Below are positions 27,893 through 37,190 of a stretch of 58,543 nucleotides of DNA, in pieces. The DNA is from Planktotalea frisia. Its GTDB lineage: Bacteria; Pseudomonadota; Alphaproteobacteria; Rhodobacterales; Rhodobacteraceae. The translations under genes were made by a program, and so were the position numbers. The first letter of the stretch is position 1, and the number at the start of each line of letters is the position of its first letter. Location: assembly GCF_001890925.1 (NCBI RefSeq), contig NZ_MLCB01000045.1, positions 1-58,543 on the forward strand. Direction: 5' to 3'. The notes below the pieces were generated by a model. It was not told where the DNA came from, made no database searches, and saw only the letters and a list, made by a program, of their open reading frames with translations.

Positions 27893-28897
27893 ATGAAACC
27901 AGGCCCCTTAAACCTGATAACTGATGTGCAAGGCCTCAAAGTCGGCCATGCCCAAGACGAAAGCCTTAAATCCGGCACGACAGTTTTGACATCGGACAAA
28001 CCACTTGTCTCATCGGTGCACGTCATGGGCGGCGCACCGGGCAGCCGCGAAACGGACTTGCTCGATCCTGATAAATCCGCCCCCGGCGTCGATGCATTTG
28101 TGCTCTCAGGTGGGTCCGCTTTCGGTCTCGATGCCGCCAGTGGCGTTGTGCAGGGATTGCGGGATATGGGTCGCGGCTTTCAAGTCCACACTGTGCGCGT
28201 GCCGATTGTTCCAGCTGCAATCATCTTCGATCTGATCAATGGCGGTAACAAACATTGGGACGCCAGCCCCTATCCTGCCCTCGGAGAAGCCGCGTTAAGC
28301 AGCGCCGACGCCATTTTTACGCTTGGCTCGGTCGGTGCTGGCACAGGCGCGATGAGTGCAATGCTAAAAGGCGGAACAGGTTCGGCCTCGCTTACGCTAG
28401 ATTCCGGCGTAACCGTTGGCGCGCTGATGATCGCCAATCCAATCGGCTCTGTCACAACTCCGGGCGAGCGTCATTTCTGGGCCGCTCCGTTTGAGATCGA
28501 CGCAGAGTTTGGCGGACAAGGTGTTGATCCCAGCACCGGTCTAGGCCGCGATCTCAACTCAGAAAAAATCACCGCCATGTTAAAGTATGCCAACACAACC
28601 ATCGGCATCGTCGCGACAGATGCCAAACTCAGCAAAGCCCAATGCAAACGAGTGGCAATCGCCGCGCATGACGGCATTGGCCGCGCCTGCGTTCCTGCGC
28701 ATACGCCCATGGACGGTGATCTGATTTTTAGCACCACAACCGGCGAAAAAGAGCTCGCCAATCCAGACTTCGAACTTGCCATGATAGGCCACGCAGCCGC
28801 CCTTTGCGTCACGCGCGCCATCGCGCGCGCTGTCTATGAAGCAAGCCCTGCCAAAGGCGATTTACTCCCCACATGGCGCGAAAAGAACGAGGCTTAA
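27893..28897 (+). CDS. P1-family (DmpA/NylC-like) aminopeptidase or amide hydrolase
   Basis: The 334-residue protein belongs to the self-processing N-terminal-nucleophile P1 family (L- and beta-aminopeptidases, nylon oligomer hydrolases). Family phrases are GLKVGHAQDE, GGAPGSRETDLL, LSGGSAFGLDAASG near 64-77, GSVGAGTGAM near 144-153 and YANTTIGIVATDAKLSK near 230. The GAGTG segment probably holds the cleavage site and threonine nucleophile by comparison with NylC-type members; this was judged by eye. It lies in the operon after an SDR and three bases before an alpha/beta hydrolase. It suggests hydrolysis of an unusual amide or peptide. Confidence 0.88.
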   Translation: MKPGPLNLITDVQGLKVGHAQDESLKSGTTVLTSDKPLVSSVHVMGGAPGSRETDLLDPDKSAPGVDAFVLSGGSAFGLDAASGVVQGLRDMGRGFQVHTVRVPIVPAAIIFDLINGGNKHWDASPYPALGEAALSSADAIFTLGSVGAGTGAMSAMLKGGTGSASLTLDSGVTVGALMIANPIGSVTTPGERHFWAAPFEIDAEFGGQGVDPSTGLGRDLNSEKITAMLKYANTTIGIVATDAKLSKAQCKRVAIAAHDGIGRACVPAHTPMDGDLIFSTTTGEKELANPDFELAMIGHAAALCVTRAIARAVYEASPAKGDLLPTWREKNEA

Positions 28898-28900
28898 CCG

Positions 28901-29707
28901 ATGCCAACAGCCTCATTGAACGATATTCAGATGCACTTTGAAAAGGATGGCAACGGAACGCCTGTAATCCTGATCGCAGGTATGCTTAGCGATAGCGCAA
29001 GTTGGGGCCCGCTGATTGCGCCATTGCTTGAAAACCACACAGTCATCCGCCCCGACAACCGTTCAACAGGGCGCACAACACCAAAGCTCGCGCCAACATC
29101 ACCACAGCAAAATGCGTCTGACATACTGGCGCTCATGGATCATCTTCAGATCAAACAAGCTCATATCGTCGGGCATTCCATGGGCGGCTACATCGCCGCC
29201 GAACTCGCCGCTTGTGCACATGAACGCATCAAATCTCTCACGCTCTTGTGCAGTGCTCCGCTCAACTTAAAACGCTCTTGGCACCTGTTCCAAACTTTGT
29301 GCGATATTCGAAAAGACGGCCCAGAAGGACTTTGGTTACGCAGCCTCTTTCCGTGGCTTTTCCATCATCGTTTTTTCGACAAACCCGAACAGATCGAAGG
29401 GGCTGTTGCCGCCAGCCTCGCTTACCCATACGCGCAATCTCTTGACGCGATGCAACACCAACTCGATGCCCTCAAAGAATACGCGCCAAAAGACATGGCG
29501 CATCAGCTGAATGTCCCAACACTTGCACTTCTCGCTGAAAATGATCTCATCGTGCCACACGGCGAAGCGCTAGACCTGCTCTCACAAATCCCGCAATCTA
29601 GTATTCACACGATACCGCAATCGGGCCACTCGGTTCATTGGGATGCACCGACCGAAGTGCTCGCCCACCTCATTCCGTTTTTGAAGGAGCATAACAATGG
29701 CAACTGA
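28901..29707 (+). CDS. Alpha/beta hydrolase
   Basis: A 268-residue alpha/beta-fold hydrolase, probably an esterase or enol-lactonase type. The nucleophile elbow GHSMGG at 91-96 gives S93. The acid is probably in ENDLIVP near 213 and the histidine in SGHSVHW near 247. The segment PDNRSTGRTTPK fits the oxyanion and cap region of 3-oxoadipate enol-lactonase-like enzymes. GAGG upstream serves translation; it begins three bases after the P1 gene and overlaps the TPR gene by 11 bases. Confidence 0.9.
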   Translation: MPTASLNDIQMHFEKDGNGTPVILIAGMLSDSASWGPLIAPLLENHTVIRPDNRSTGRTTPKLAPTSPQQNASDILALMDHLQIKQAHIVGHSMGGYIAAELAACAHERIKSLTLLCSAPLNLKRSWHLFQTLCDIRKDGPEGLWLRSLFPWLFHHRFFDKPEQIEGAVAASLAYPYAQSLDAMQHQLDALKEYAPKDMAHQLNVPTLALLAENDLIVPHGEALDLLSQIPQSSIHTIPQSGHSVHWDAPTEVLAHLIPFLKEHNNGN

Positions 29708-31046
29708 TCGCTTCGACAATACTTTCTCTGAGACTTCACCGACCGACGTGGCAGCGATCGACGACTTCGTGCATGGTTTCCTTGCCTATCAACCGAAGGC
29801 CGCAAACATCTTGGCTGCCGCAGATAAAACGCCTTCCAGCGCGTTGATAAACGCTTACGCAGGCATGCTTTGGATGTTCCTCGAAGCGCCCGTAGCCGCA
29901 GACAAAGCTGCGCCGTATATTTCGCGTGCGCAAAACGCTGAAAACGCCAATCCACGTGAACGCTCTACGATAAATATCGCCAGCACGTGGGCCTCGGGAA
30001 ATGTCCCTGAAACCATGCGCCTGTGCGAGGCGCATTCTGATCAATATCCACGCGATCTGGTCATCATCAAACTCGCGCAGTACCTCTATTTCAACACCGG
30101 CGATGCACCATCCATGTTGCGCGCAGGCCTGAAAGCACTACCCGCCGCCAGCGGTGAACCTTTCGTGCATGGCATGATCGCCTTTGGCTATGAGCAGTGC
30201 CATCAGTTAGAGCAAGCCGAAGCCAGTGCGCGCCACGCCATCGATATCGAACCCACCGATGCCTGGGCACATCACGCGATTGCACATGTGATGCTGACCC
30301 AAGGCCGCGTGCTCGAAGGCGCTGCTTTTATGGAAGAGATGGCACCGCGCTGGGACGGCCTCAACAGCTTTATGTACAGCCATAACTGGTGGCACCTTGC
30401 GCTGTTCTACATTTCTATGGGCAAGCACGACGAAGTGCGGGCAGCTTATGACACGCATGTTTGGGGCCTTGAGAAAAATTTTGCGCAAGATCAGATCGGC
30501 GCGGCCTCACTGCTAGCCCGCATGGAGCTTGCGGGCATCGATGTGGAGGATCGCTGGAAAGACGTCGCGGGTCACATAGCCCTGCGCGGTGCCGACACGA
30601 CGCTGCCATTCTTAACCATGCAATACCTCTACGCATTGGGTCGCTCAAACGATCCAATGGCCGACACTTTGATCAGCGCTATCAAGCAGAAAGCCAGTGC
30701 CCCTAGTTTTGAGCAAGAAGTTTGGCGCAACGTCGCTTTGCCTGCTTGCGAAGGCTTGCTCGCATATACGCGTGGCGATTTTGAAATGGCGGTTCGCGAA
30801 CTTGGCCACGCACTGCCGCGCATGGCAGAGATTGGCGGCAGTCACGCCCAACGCGATCTATTCGAGCAAGTTCATTTGGATGCTTTGATGAAAACAGAAC
30901 GGCTCGCGCAAGCGCAGCAAGTTTTGGAGATGCGGCGCACATTTGATCCTGATGGGGTGCCGCTCAATAGGATGCTTGCTGAGGTATATCAGAAAACCGG
31001 TCTGCCAGACTTGGCCGAAGCTGCGCTAAACCGCGAACCGCACTGA
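29697..31046 (+). CDS. Tetratricopeptide-repeat protein (TPR38-like)
   Basis: A 449-residue, largely helical protein without a signal peptide or membrane segment. It contains TPR-like helix pairs, for example LEQAEASARHAIDIEPTDAW near 164-183 followed by AHHAIAHVMLTQGRVLEGA. The phrase NWWHLALFYISMGKHDEV near 224-241 resembles the tetratricopeptide repeat protein 38 group. No catalytic motif was found. It is the last gene of the operon that starts at 21772 and overlaps the hydrolase by 11 bases. Its role could be scaffolding; this is inference. Confidence 0.82.
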   Translation: MATDRFDNTFSETSPTDVAAIDDFVHGFLAYQPKAANILAAADKTPSSALINAYAGMLWMFLEAPVAADKAAPYISRAQNAENANPRERSTINIASTWASGNVPETMRLCEAHSDQYPRDLVIIKLAQYLYFNTGDAPSMLRAGLKALPAASGEPFVHGMIAFGYEQCHQLEQAEASARHAIDIEPTDAWAHHAIAHVMLTQGRVLEGAAFMEEMAPRWDGLNSFMYSHNWWHLALFYISMGKHDEVRAAYDTHVWGLEKNFAQDQIGAASLLARMELAGIDVEDRWKDVAGHIALRGADTTLPFLTMQYLYALGRSNDPMADTLISAIKQKASAPSFEQEVWRNVALPACEGLLAYTRGDFEMAVRELGHALPRMAEIGGSHAQRDLFEQVHLDALMKTERLAQAQQVLEMRRTFDPDGVPLNRMLAEVYQKTGLPDLAEAALNREPH

Positions 31047-31047
31047 T

Positions 31048-31080
31048 CTTCCTCTCTTTAAAAATATCCCCGCCGGAGGC
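31048..31080 (-). repeat. Intergenic repeat copy 3
   Basis: Plus strand reads ATCTTCCTCTCTTTAAAAAT then ATCCCCGCCGGAGGC, between the convergent stops at 31046 and 31107. It matches the copies at 17634, 27850, 50704 and 54100 and is followed directly by a perfect palindrome. Confidence 0.6.
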
Positions 31081-31082
31081 AT

Positions 31083-31102
31083 CGATTTTTCTAGAAAAAT
31101 CG
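31083..31102. terminator. Perfect 20-base palindrome between convergent genes
   Basis: CGATTTTTCTAGAAAAATCG, an eight-base stem with a CTAG loop on either strand, four bases beyond the dnaE stop and next to the end of the TPR gene. It shares its core with the palindrome at 20555-20574. It probably terminates transcription in both directions. Confidence 0.6.
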
Positions 31103-31106
31103 CACT

Positions 31107-34100
31107 TCAAACCTCTTCGACCTGCATGACACCATCCAGGCTTTTGAGCGCACCTTTAATCTGCGGATTCACCGGGAACTCACGTCCCAAGTCCACCTCC
31201 ACTTCACCCGGCAAATCACTGTCGAGCAAACAAAGCAAAACAGAGCCACGCGCGCCCTGCTTCACTGTTTCTTGCGCACGGGTAAGCACAGACGCAATAT
31301 TCGCGACCGCACCTGAATTTTCGACAAAAATGCGTAAACTCGTTTGACCCGCATCCGCAACAACCACATCAATCGGCGCAACTGAACGCCCCAGCAGCTT
31401 CAACTGATCGCTCTCCATTGTCGCTTCAACCGTCACAACAACCTTCGCGCCAGTCTCCAAAAAATCGCGACATTTATCGAGCGTGTCAGAGAACAACGTG
31501 ACCTCATACGCCCCGCTCGTGTCGCTCAGCTGCGCAAACGCAAAACGATTGCCACGCGCTGATTTACGTTCTTGTCGACCCGCAACAACACCTGCAAGTT
31601 TCGCAACCAAAGCGCCGTTTTCTGCCTTGGCCGTCACTTCATCGAGCGTCATCACACCTTTACGTTTCAAAGGGGCCATGTAGTCATCCAACGGATGGCC
31701 AGACATATAAAAACCAACCGCACGAAACTCTTCGTTCAAGCGTTCCGCGGGCATCCAGTCTTGGACAGGGCTTAGGCGTGGTTCTGGAAGATCATCCCCC
31801 GCTTCACCGAACAATGAGACCTGATTAGAGTTTTTCTGCTCGAAAATCGCCTGTGAATAATTCACCAACCCATCAAGGCTATCAAACACTCGGCGACGGT
31901 TGGGATCAAGCTGATCAAACGCACCAGAGCGCGCGAGCATTTCCAAAGGACGCTTGCCAACGCGTTTCAAATCAACACGCCGCGCAAGATCGAAGATGGT
32001 GCTAAACGGCTTGTCTCCACGCCCGTCCACAACCAATTTCATCGCTTCGACACCGACGTTCTTCAAAGCGCCCAGCGCGTAGACCAACGCGCCATCGGTC
32101 ACTTTAAACGTCGCGCCAGAACGGTTCACGCAGGGCGGTACCCAAGGCAGATCCAGGCCCTTTTTCACCTCTTCAAAATAGTTAGCGAGCTTGTCGGTCA
32201 GATGGATATCGCAGTTCATCACGCCGGCCATAAACTCGACCGGATGGTTCGCTTTCAGCCAAGCCGTTTGGTAGCTGACCACAGCATAGGCCGCCGCGTG
32301 GGATTTGTTGAAACCGTAGTTCGCGAACTTCTCAAGAAGGTCGAAAACTTCGGACGCCTTCTTGGCTGGCACGCCATTTTCTTTTGCGCCCTTCTCGAAC
32401 TTAGGACGTTCTTTCGCCATTTCTTCGGCGATCTTTTTACCCATCGCGCGACGCAGCAAATCAGCGCCACCAAGCGAGTAACCTGCCATGACCTGCGCGA
32501 TCTGCATCACCTGTTCTTGGTAAACGATGATGCCTTGGGTTTCTTCCAAAATGTGGTCGATAAGCGGATGCACCGATTCACGCTCTTTGATCCCGTTCTT
32601 CACCTCACAATAGGTCGGGATGTTTTCCATTGGACCCGGACGATACAGCGCCACGAGGGCGACGATGTCCTCGATACAGGTCGGTTTCATCCGCTTGAGG
32701 GCATCCATCATGCCCGAGCTTTCCACCTGAAACACCGCGACAGTCTTGGCGCTGGCGTAAAGCTTGTAACTCTTCTCATCATCCAAAGGGATCGCGCCGA
32801 TATCATCGACCGTGCCAGCGGGTGGTTGATACAGTTCCGTGCCGTCCGCCGCGATATGCAATTGGCGACCGCTCGCTGTAATCTGCTCCATCGCGTTTTG
32901 AATGACCGTGAGGGTTTTCAAACCCAAAAAGTCGAACTTCACCAGACCCGCTTGTTCGACCCATTTCATATTGAACTGGGTTGCAGGCATGTCCGAGCGC
33001 GGGTCTTGATAAAGAGGAACAAGCGCGTCCAAAGGACGGTCGCCGATCACAACACCCGCCGCATGGGTGGAAGCGTTCCTTAGTAAACCCTCAACTTGTT
33101 GACCATAATCCAACAAGCGCTTCACCACTTCCTCATTGCGCGCTTCTTCGCGCAGGCGCGGCTCATCAGCCAAGGCCTTCTCAATCGAAACAGGTTTTAC
33201 ACCCTCAACAGGGATCATTTTGGAGAGACGATCCACCTGCCCATAAGGCATTTGCAAAACGCGCCCGATATCGCGCACTGCAGCTTTAGAGAGGAGGGCA
33301 CCGAACGTGATAATCTGACCAACTTTGTCACGGCCATATTTCTTTTGAACGTATTGAATCACCTCTTCGCGGCGATCCATGCAAAAGTCGATGTCGAAGT
33401 CCGGCATCGAGACACGCTCAGGATTGAGGAATCGCTCGAACAGCAGCGAGTAACGCAAAGGATCAAGGTCGGTTACAGTCAACGCATAAGCAACGAGCGA
33501 GCCCGCACCAGAACCACGCCCAGGTCCCACGGGAATGCCATTGTCTTTCGCCCATTGGATAAAATCCGCAACGATCAAGAAATAACCCGGAAAGCCCATG
33601 CCTTCGATGATCCCAAGCTCGAAGTCGAGGCGTGCTTGGTATTCTTCCACCGTCACCGCATGGGGAATCACGGCGAGGCGCTTTTGCAAGCCTTCGTTGG
33701 CGATGCGGCGCAATTCGGCAACCTCATCGTCGGCAAATTTCGGTAAAATCGGATCGCGGCGATAAGCTTGAAACGCGCAGCGCTTGGCTATTTCAACAGT
33801 ATTTTCGATTGCTTCCGGCAAGTCTGCAAAAAGCGTGACCATCTCTTCTTGCGACTTGAAATAATGCTGCGCTGTCAGCTTACGGCGCGGGTCTTGTTGA
33901 TCGACGTAGGCACCATCCGCGATACAAATCAGTGCATCATGCGCTTCATACATCGACGACTTCGGGAAATAGACGTCGTTGGTGGCGACCAATGGAATGC
34001 CCTTGGCATAGGCCATTTCGACGAACCCTCGCTCGGACAAGCGCTCTGCCTCGGGCAGGCCACCATTCTCAGGATGACGCTGGAGTTCAACGTAAAGCCG

Positions 34101-34607
34101 ATCCCCAAATGCGCTCTGCATCTGATCCATGAGCGCTTCCGCCGCAGGGCGTTGCCCGCCTTGCAACAGCTTGCCAATTGCGCCCTCAGGTCCGCCGGTG
34201 AGACAGATTAGGCCTGCACTCAAAGCGGTAAGCTCGTCCATCGTCACCTGCGGCAACTGCCCACCTTTATCGACGTAAAGGCAGGAATTTAGCTTCATCA
34301 GGTTCTCGTAACCCTGCTCTGTTTGGGCGAGCAAAACAATCGGCGCAGGCGTTTTTTCACGCTCTCCCGGCTGGGCTTTGAGATAAGCGAGATCGACCTG
34401 ACAGCCCACAATCGGTTGCACGCCTTTGCCAGACGCGCCAACAGAAAATTCCAGCGCCGCAAAGAGGTTGTTGGTGTCGGTCACTGCGACCGCAGGCATG
34501 TCCATCGATACACAAAGGTCTGGCAGTTTCTTCAGCCGCATCGCCCCTTCAAGAAGCGAATATTCGGTGTGTGTGCGAAGGTGAATGAATCGAGGAGCTT
34601 TTGTCAT
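31107..34607 (-). CDS. dnaE: DNA polymerase III alpha subunit
   Basis: Catalytic subunit of the replicative polymerase. From the ATG at 34605-34607 (MTKAPRFIHLRTHTEYSLLE) it is 1166 residues. It has the N-terminal PHP domain (LRTHTEYS), the polymerase core with GPGRGSGAGSLVAYAL near 361-376 and the catalytic aspartates in PDFDIDFCMD near 402-411, tandem helix-hairpin-helix wording (FANYGFNKSHAAAYAVVSY near 751) and the C-terminal OB-fold region. An upstream in-frame ATG at 34643 adds 12 residues that do not fit the family. Full length, monocistronic. Long plus-strand frames across it are shadows. Confidence 0.98.
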   Translation of the reverse strand: MTKAPRFIHLRTHTEYSLLEGAMRLKKLPDLCVSMDMPAVAVTDTNNLFAALEFSVGASGKGVQPIVGCQVDLAYLKAQPGEREKTPAPIVLLAQTEQGYENLMKLNSCLYVDKGGQLPQVTMDELTALSAGLICLTGGPEGAIGKLLQGGQRPAAEALMDQMQSAFGDRLYVELQRHPENGGLPEAERLSERGFVEMAYAKGIPLVATNDVYFPKSSMYEAHDALICIADGAYVDQQDPRRKLTAQHYFKSQEEMVTLFADLPEAIENTVEIAKRCAFQAYRRDPILPKFADDEVAELRRIANEGLQKRLAVIPHAVTVEEYQARLDFELGIIEGMGFPGYFLIVADFIQWAKDNGIPVGPGRGSGAGSLVAYALTVTDLDPLRYSLLFERFLNPERVSMPDFDIDFCMDRREEVIQYVQKKYGRDKVGQIITFGALLSKAAVRDIGRVLQMPYGQVDRLSKMIPVEGVKPVSIEKALADEPRLREEARNEEVVKRLLDYGQQVEGLLRNASTHAAGVVIGDRPLDALVPLYQDPRSDMPATQFNMKWVEQAGLVKFDFLGLKTLTVIQNAMEQITASGRQLHIAADGTELYQPPAGTVDDIGAIPLDDEKSYKLYASAKTVAVFQVESSGMMDALKRMKPTCIEDIVALVALYRPGPMENIPTYCEVKNGIKERESVHPLIDHILEETQGIIVYQEQVMQIAQVMAGYSLGGADLLRRAMGKKIAEEMAKERPKFEKGAKENGVPAKKASEVFDLLEKFANYGFNKSHAAAYAVVSYQTAWLKANHPVEFMAGVMNCDIHLTDKLANYFEEVKKGLDLPWVPPCVNRSGATFKVTDGALVYALGALKNVGVEAMKLVVDGRGDKPFSTIFDLARRVDLKRVGKRPLEMLARSGAFDQLDPNRRRVFDSLDGLVNYSQAIFEQKNSNQVSLFGEAGDDLPEPRLSPVQDWMPAERLNEEFRAVGFYMSGHPLDDYMAPLKRKGVMTLDEVTAKAENGALVAKLAGVVAGRQERKSARGNRFAFAQLSDTSGAYEVTLFSDTLDKCRDFLETGAKVVVTVEATMESDQLKLLGRSVAPIDVVVADAGQTSLRIFVENSGAVANIASVLTRAQETVKQGARGSVLLCLLDSDLPGEVEVDLGREFPVNPQIKGALKSLDGVMQVEEV

Positions 34608-34762
34608 GGCGCAAGCATATCTCAACCTAACTATCGAGGACATAGCAATTTACGGACTATTCCCTTTGGAATGTTGACAAAAAATAGTGCGTTTCGCTAA
34701 ATTTTCGGACGTGTGGGTCGTTCCTTGATGAAACCTTTCTCTTGGATGTCGGAAACGAACAA

Positions 34763-35659
34763 ATGCTGAATACCTTCGTTAAAACCGCTTTCGCGGGTCG
34801 GAAGGCCGCGAAGCAGCGTCAAACAGGTAGGTTTCACAAAGCGGTTCCAAGTGTAGCGCAGGTCTTTCCCAGATTAACCGCTAAAGTATTTGCCCGGCGA
34901 TATCTCCAGTCAGAGCATCAAATTTTGAGAGATGTAAGACATTCGGAAACCCCATTTGAAGTCATAAAATGTGGTGCAGGCTACATTCTAAGATTAGACG
35001 CAACAGATGCTCAAGGCACAAGGCGAAGGTGTTTGATCGTTCCCGGTCACGGTGGGCACTACAAACAATTTCTCAGGTTGATACGTAACCTGCATAAAAA
35101 CCAATTTAGCGTCGATATTCTCGCCTTTCCTGGACATCTCGGAAAAAAGAGAGAGACATGTTCAATGCGATCCATTGCGCAAACCGTGCGCACAGCGTCA
35201 AAACAGCATGGAATTTACCATTTGTTAGTCGCCCATTGTGTAAGTGCGAATGCGGTTTTGTTTGAATTGGAAAATGGTCCCTTAAGTGCGCGCTACGCAT
35301 TCATTTCCATACCTTTGAAACTACAAAATTTAATTCGAAGCGGTGGCGAACTGATTGGTTTAGCGGGTAAAAGTCTTTCCTATTTCATCAAGCAAGTCGA
35401 CGCATTAGGGGCGCCTTACCAACTAGATAAGGACTGGTACAAAGTCGCTGAATCTCAAAGTGCGCCCTTATTGCTCCTCCATTCCACAAATGATTTCGCT
35501 GCCCCTTTTGAAGACATTGCTCCGTTGCAAAGAACATGGCCAGCAGCGCAAGTCACGCTCTATGAAAGTGGCGATCACAACGGGATCGTGACCAGCAAGC
35601 GCACCGTAGACCGTTTGGTGACATTTGCCTTGGACGAGGCAGATCGAATCTCTGCGTAA
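34763..35659 (+). CDS. Alpha/beta-hydrolase-like protein with cysteine at the nucleophile position
   Basis: About 298 residues from the ATG at 34763; a TTG seven codons earlier is also possible. It has an alpha/beta-hydrolase layout: oxyanion-like VPGHGGHYKQF near 93-103, then a nucleophile elbow reading VAHCVSANA near 156-164 (C159 where serine normally stands), an acid in LLHSTNDFAAP (D244) and a histidine in SGDHNG (H272). Cysteine nucleophiles in this fold are known for PHA synthases, but the wording here is not PhaC. Base composition is visibly more AT-rich than that of dnaE and xdhA on either side, which hints at later acquisition. Function unknown. Confidence 0.75.
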   Translation: MLNTFVKTAFAGRKAAKQRQTGRFHKAVPSVAQVFPRLTAKVFARRYLQSEHQILRDVRHSETPFEVIKCGAGYILRLDATDAQGTRRRCLIVPGHGGHYKQFLRLIRNLHKNQFSVDILAFPGHLGKKRETCSMRSIAQTVRTASKQHGIYHLLVAHCVSANAVLFELENGPLSARYAFISIPLKLQNLIRSGGELIGLAGKSLSYFIKQVDALGAPYQLDKDWYKVAESQSAPLLLLHSTNDFAAPFEDIAPLQRTWPAAQVTLYESGDHNGIVTSKRTVDRLVTFALDEADRISA

Positions 35660-35660
35660 C

Positions 35661-35688
35661 GCACGAAAAAATAATATTCAATTCGTGC
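35661..35688. other. Inverted repeat after the hydrolase gene
   Basis: GCACGAA at 35661-35667 pairs exactly with TTCGTGC at 35682-35688 across 14 AT-rich bases, starting two bases after the stop codon. It may be a weak terminator or an operator for the xdh operon. The remaining 140 bases to xdhA include the short palindromes CTTGCAAG and CACGTG and no gene. Confidence 0.4.
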
Positions 35689-35831
35689 TACCAGATCGAA
35701 TGTTCTTGCAAGTTCACGTGTTCGCCTCCTAAGTTTGAATTTCACAATCTAAACAAAGCGCTTTCTACGCCGCATCGAGGGCGCACACTTCAGCACTATC
35801 AAATAAACCAGTACCGCGGCAGGCATATGGC

Positions 35832-37190
35832 ATGAGCATCAAGTTTCTTCTGAATGGAGAGGCGGTAGAGTTAATCGACGGTAGTCCGACGGTCACTCTG
35901 CTCGATTGGCTGCGCGAAACACGCGCGATGACGGGAACCAAAGAAGGCTGTAACGAGGGCGATTGCGGGGCTTGCACCGTCATGGTCACGGACGCAAGCG
36001 GCGCGAAAGCTTTGAACGCGTGCATTCTGTTCTTGCCGCAATTGCATGGCAAAGCGATCCGCACCGTTGAAGGGTTTAGCAGCCCCGATGGCGCGTTGCA
36101 TCCTGTGCAAGCAGCGATGGTTGAGCATCACGGATCGCAATGTGGATTTTGCACGCCGGGATTTATTGGCTCGATGGTGACGGCACACCGCAATGGGCGC
36201 GATGATTTTGACGACGCTTTGGCGGGTAATCTATGTCGCTGCACAGGCTACGCACCGATTATTCGCGCAGCAAAAGCGGCCGCGAGCGAGGATGTTCCAG
36301 ACTGGGTGCAGGACATTGCGCCTGAAGTCAGCGCAAGCGCTTTGTCCCCTGAAACGAGTGATGAATTGGCGGCTTGGTATGAAGCAAATCCAAACGGAAC
36401 GCTTGTCGCCGGTGCGACTGACGTGGGGCTTTGGGTGACGAAACAGTTAAGAGAGCTTACCGACATCGCGTTTTTGCATCGCTGTCGCGATTTGCAACGC
36501 ATTGAAGACCAAGGCGATCATCTCAAGATAGGGGCCGGGGTCACCATGGCGCAGCTTCATCCTGTTTTGAAAGAGTGTCATCCTTCTTATGCAGAAATGG
36601 TGCGCCGCTATGGGTCAGAGCAAGTGCGCCAAGCCGCCACGATCGGCGGCAACATCGCGAACGGCTCACCGATTGGAGACAACCCACCTGCTTTGATCGC
36701 CCTTGGTGCAACCTTGCATCTGCGCAAAGGCGCGACGCGGCGCGAAATGCCTATTGAGGCGTTTTTCATCAGCTACGGCCAGCAAGATCGCAAAGCAGGG
36801 GAGCTTGTTGAGGGTGTGACGATCCCCAAGCATGCAGACGCAATGCGCTGCTACAAGCTCTCCAAACGGTTTGATCAGGATATTTCTGCGGTGTGTGGGT
36901 GCTTCAACATCGAAATTTCGAGGGGCGTCGTCACAAATGCGCGTATCGTTTTCGGGGGGATGGCAGGGATACCGATGAGGGCTGAAAAGACCGAAGAGGC
37001 CCTGATTGGTCAAGCTTGGAATGAAGATAATATCGACCTTGCAGCAAGCATGATGGCAATTGATTTCACTCCTTTGTCAGACATGCGCGCGTCTGCCGAG
37101 TACAGATTGCTTACTGCACAAAACATGCTGCGGCGGTACTTTGCAGAGCTTTCAGGAATGCAAGTTTCTGTCCTGGAGGTGAAAGCATGA
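35832..37190 (+). CDS. xdhA: Xanthine dehydrogenase small subunit (FeS and FAD domains)
   Basis: Electron-transfer subunit of xanthine dehydrogenase, which oxidises hypoxanthine and xanthine to urate. The 452-residue protein has two [2Fe-2S] sites in the N-terminal domain: C40, C45, C48, C64 ([13 protein letters not shown]) and C104, C107, C135, C137 (QCGFCTPGF and LCRCTGY). An FAD-binding domain of the CO-dehydrogenase flavoprotein type follows from about residue 180 ([12 protein letters not shown], and [14 protein letters not shown] near 272). The start at 35832 is the only one that fits the N-terminal ferredoxin fold. It overlaps xdhB by four bases. Confidence 0.96.
   Translation: MSIKFLLNGEAVELIDGSPTVTLLDWLRETRAMTGTKEGCNEGDCGACTVMVTDASGAKALNACILFLPQLHGKAIRTVEGFSSPDGALHPVQAAMVEHHGSQCGFCTPGFIGSMVTAHRNGRDDFDDALAGNLCRCTGYAPIIRAAKAAASEDVPDWVQDIAPEVSASALSPETSDELAAWYEANPNGTLVAGATDVGLWVTKQLRELTDIAFLHRCRDLQRIEDQGDHLKIGAGVTMAQLHPVLKECHPSYAEMVRRYGSEQVRQAATIGGNIANGSPIGDNPPALIALGATLHLRKGATRREMPIEAFFISYGQQDRKAGELVEGVTIPKHADAMRCYKLSKRFDQDISAVCGCFNIEISRGVVTNARIVFGGMAGIPMRAEKTEEALIGQAWNEDNIDLAASMMAIDFTPLSDMRASAEYRLLTAQNMLRRYFAELSGMQVSVLEVKA

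Noticed and set aside
32202-33083. 293-codon plus-strand frame inside dnaE
   Set aside because: Antisense shadow of dnaE; no recognisable protein and dnaE is intact.
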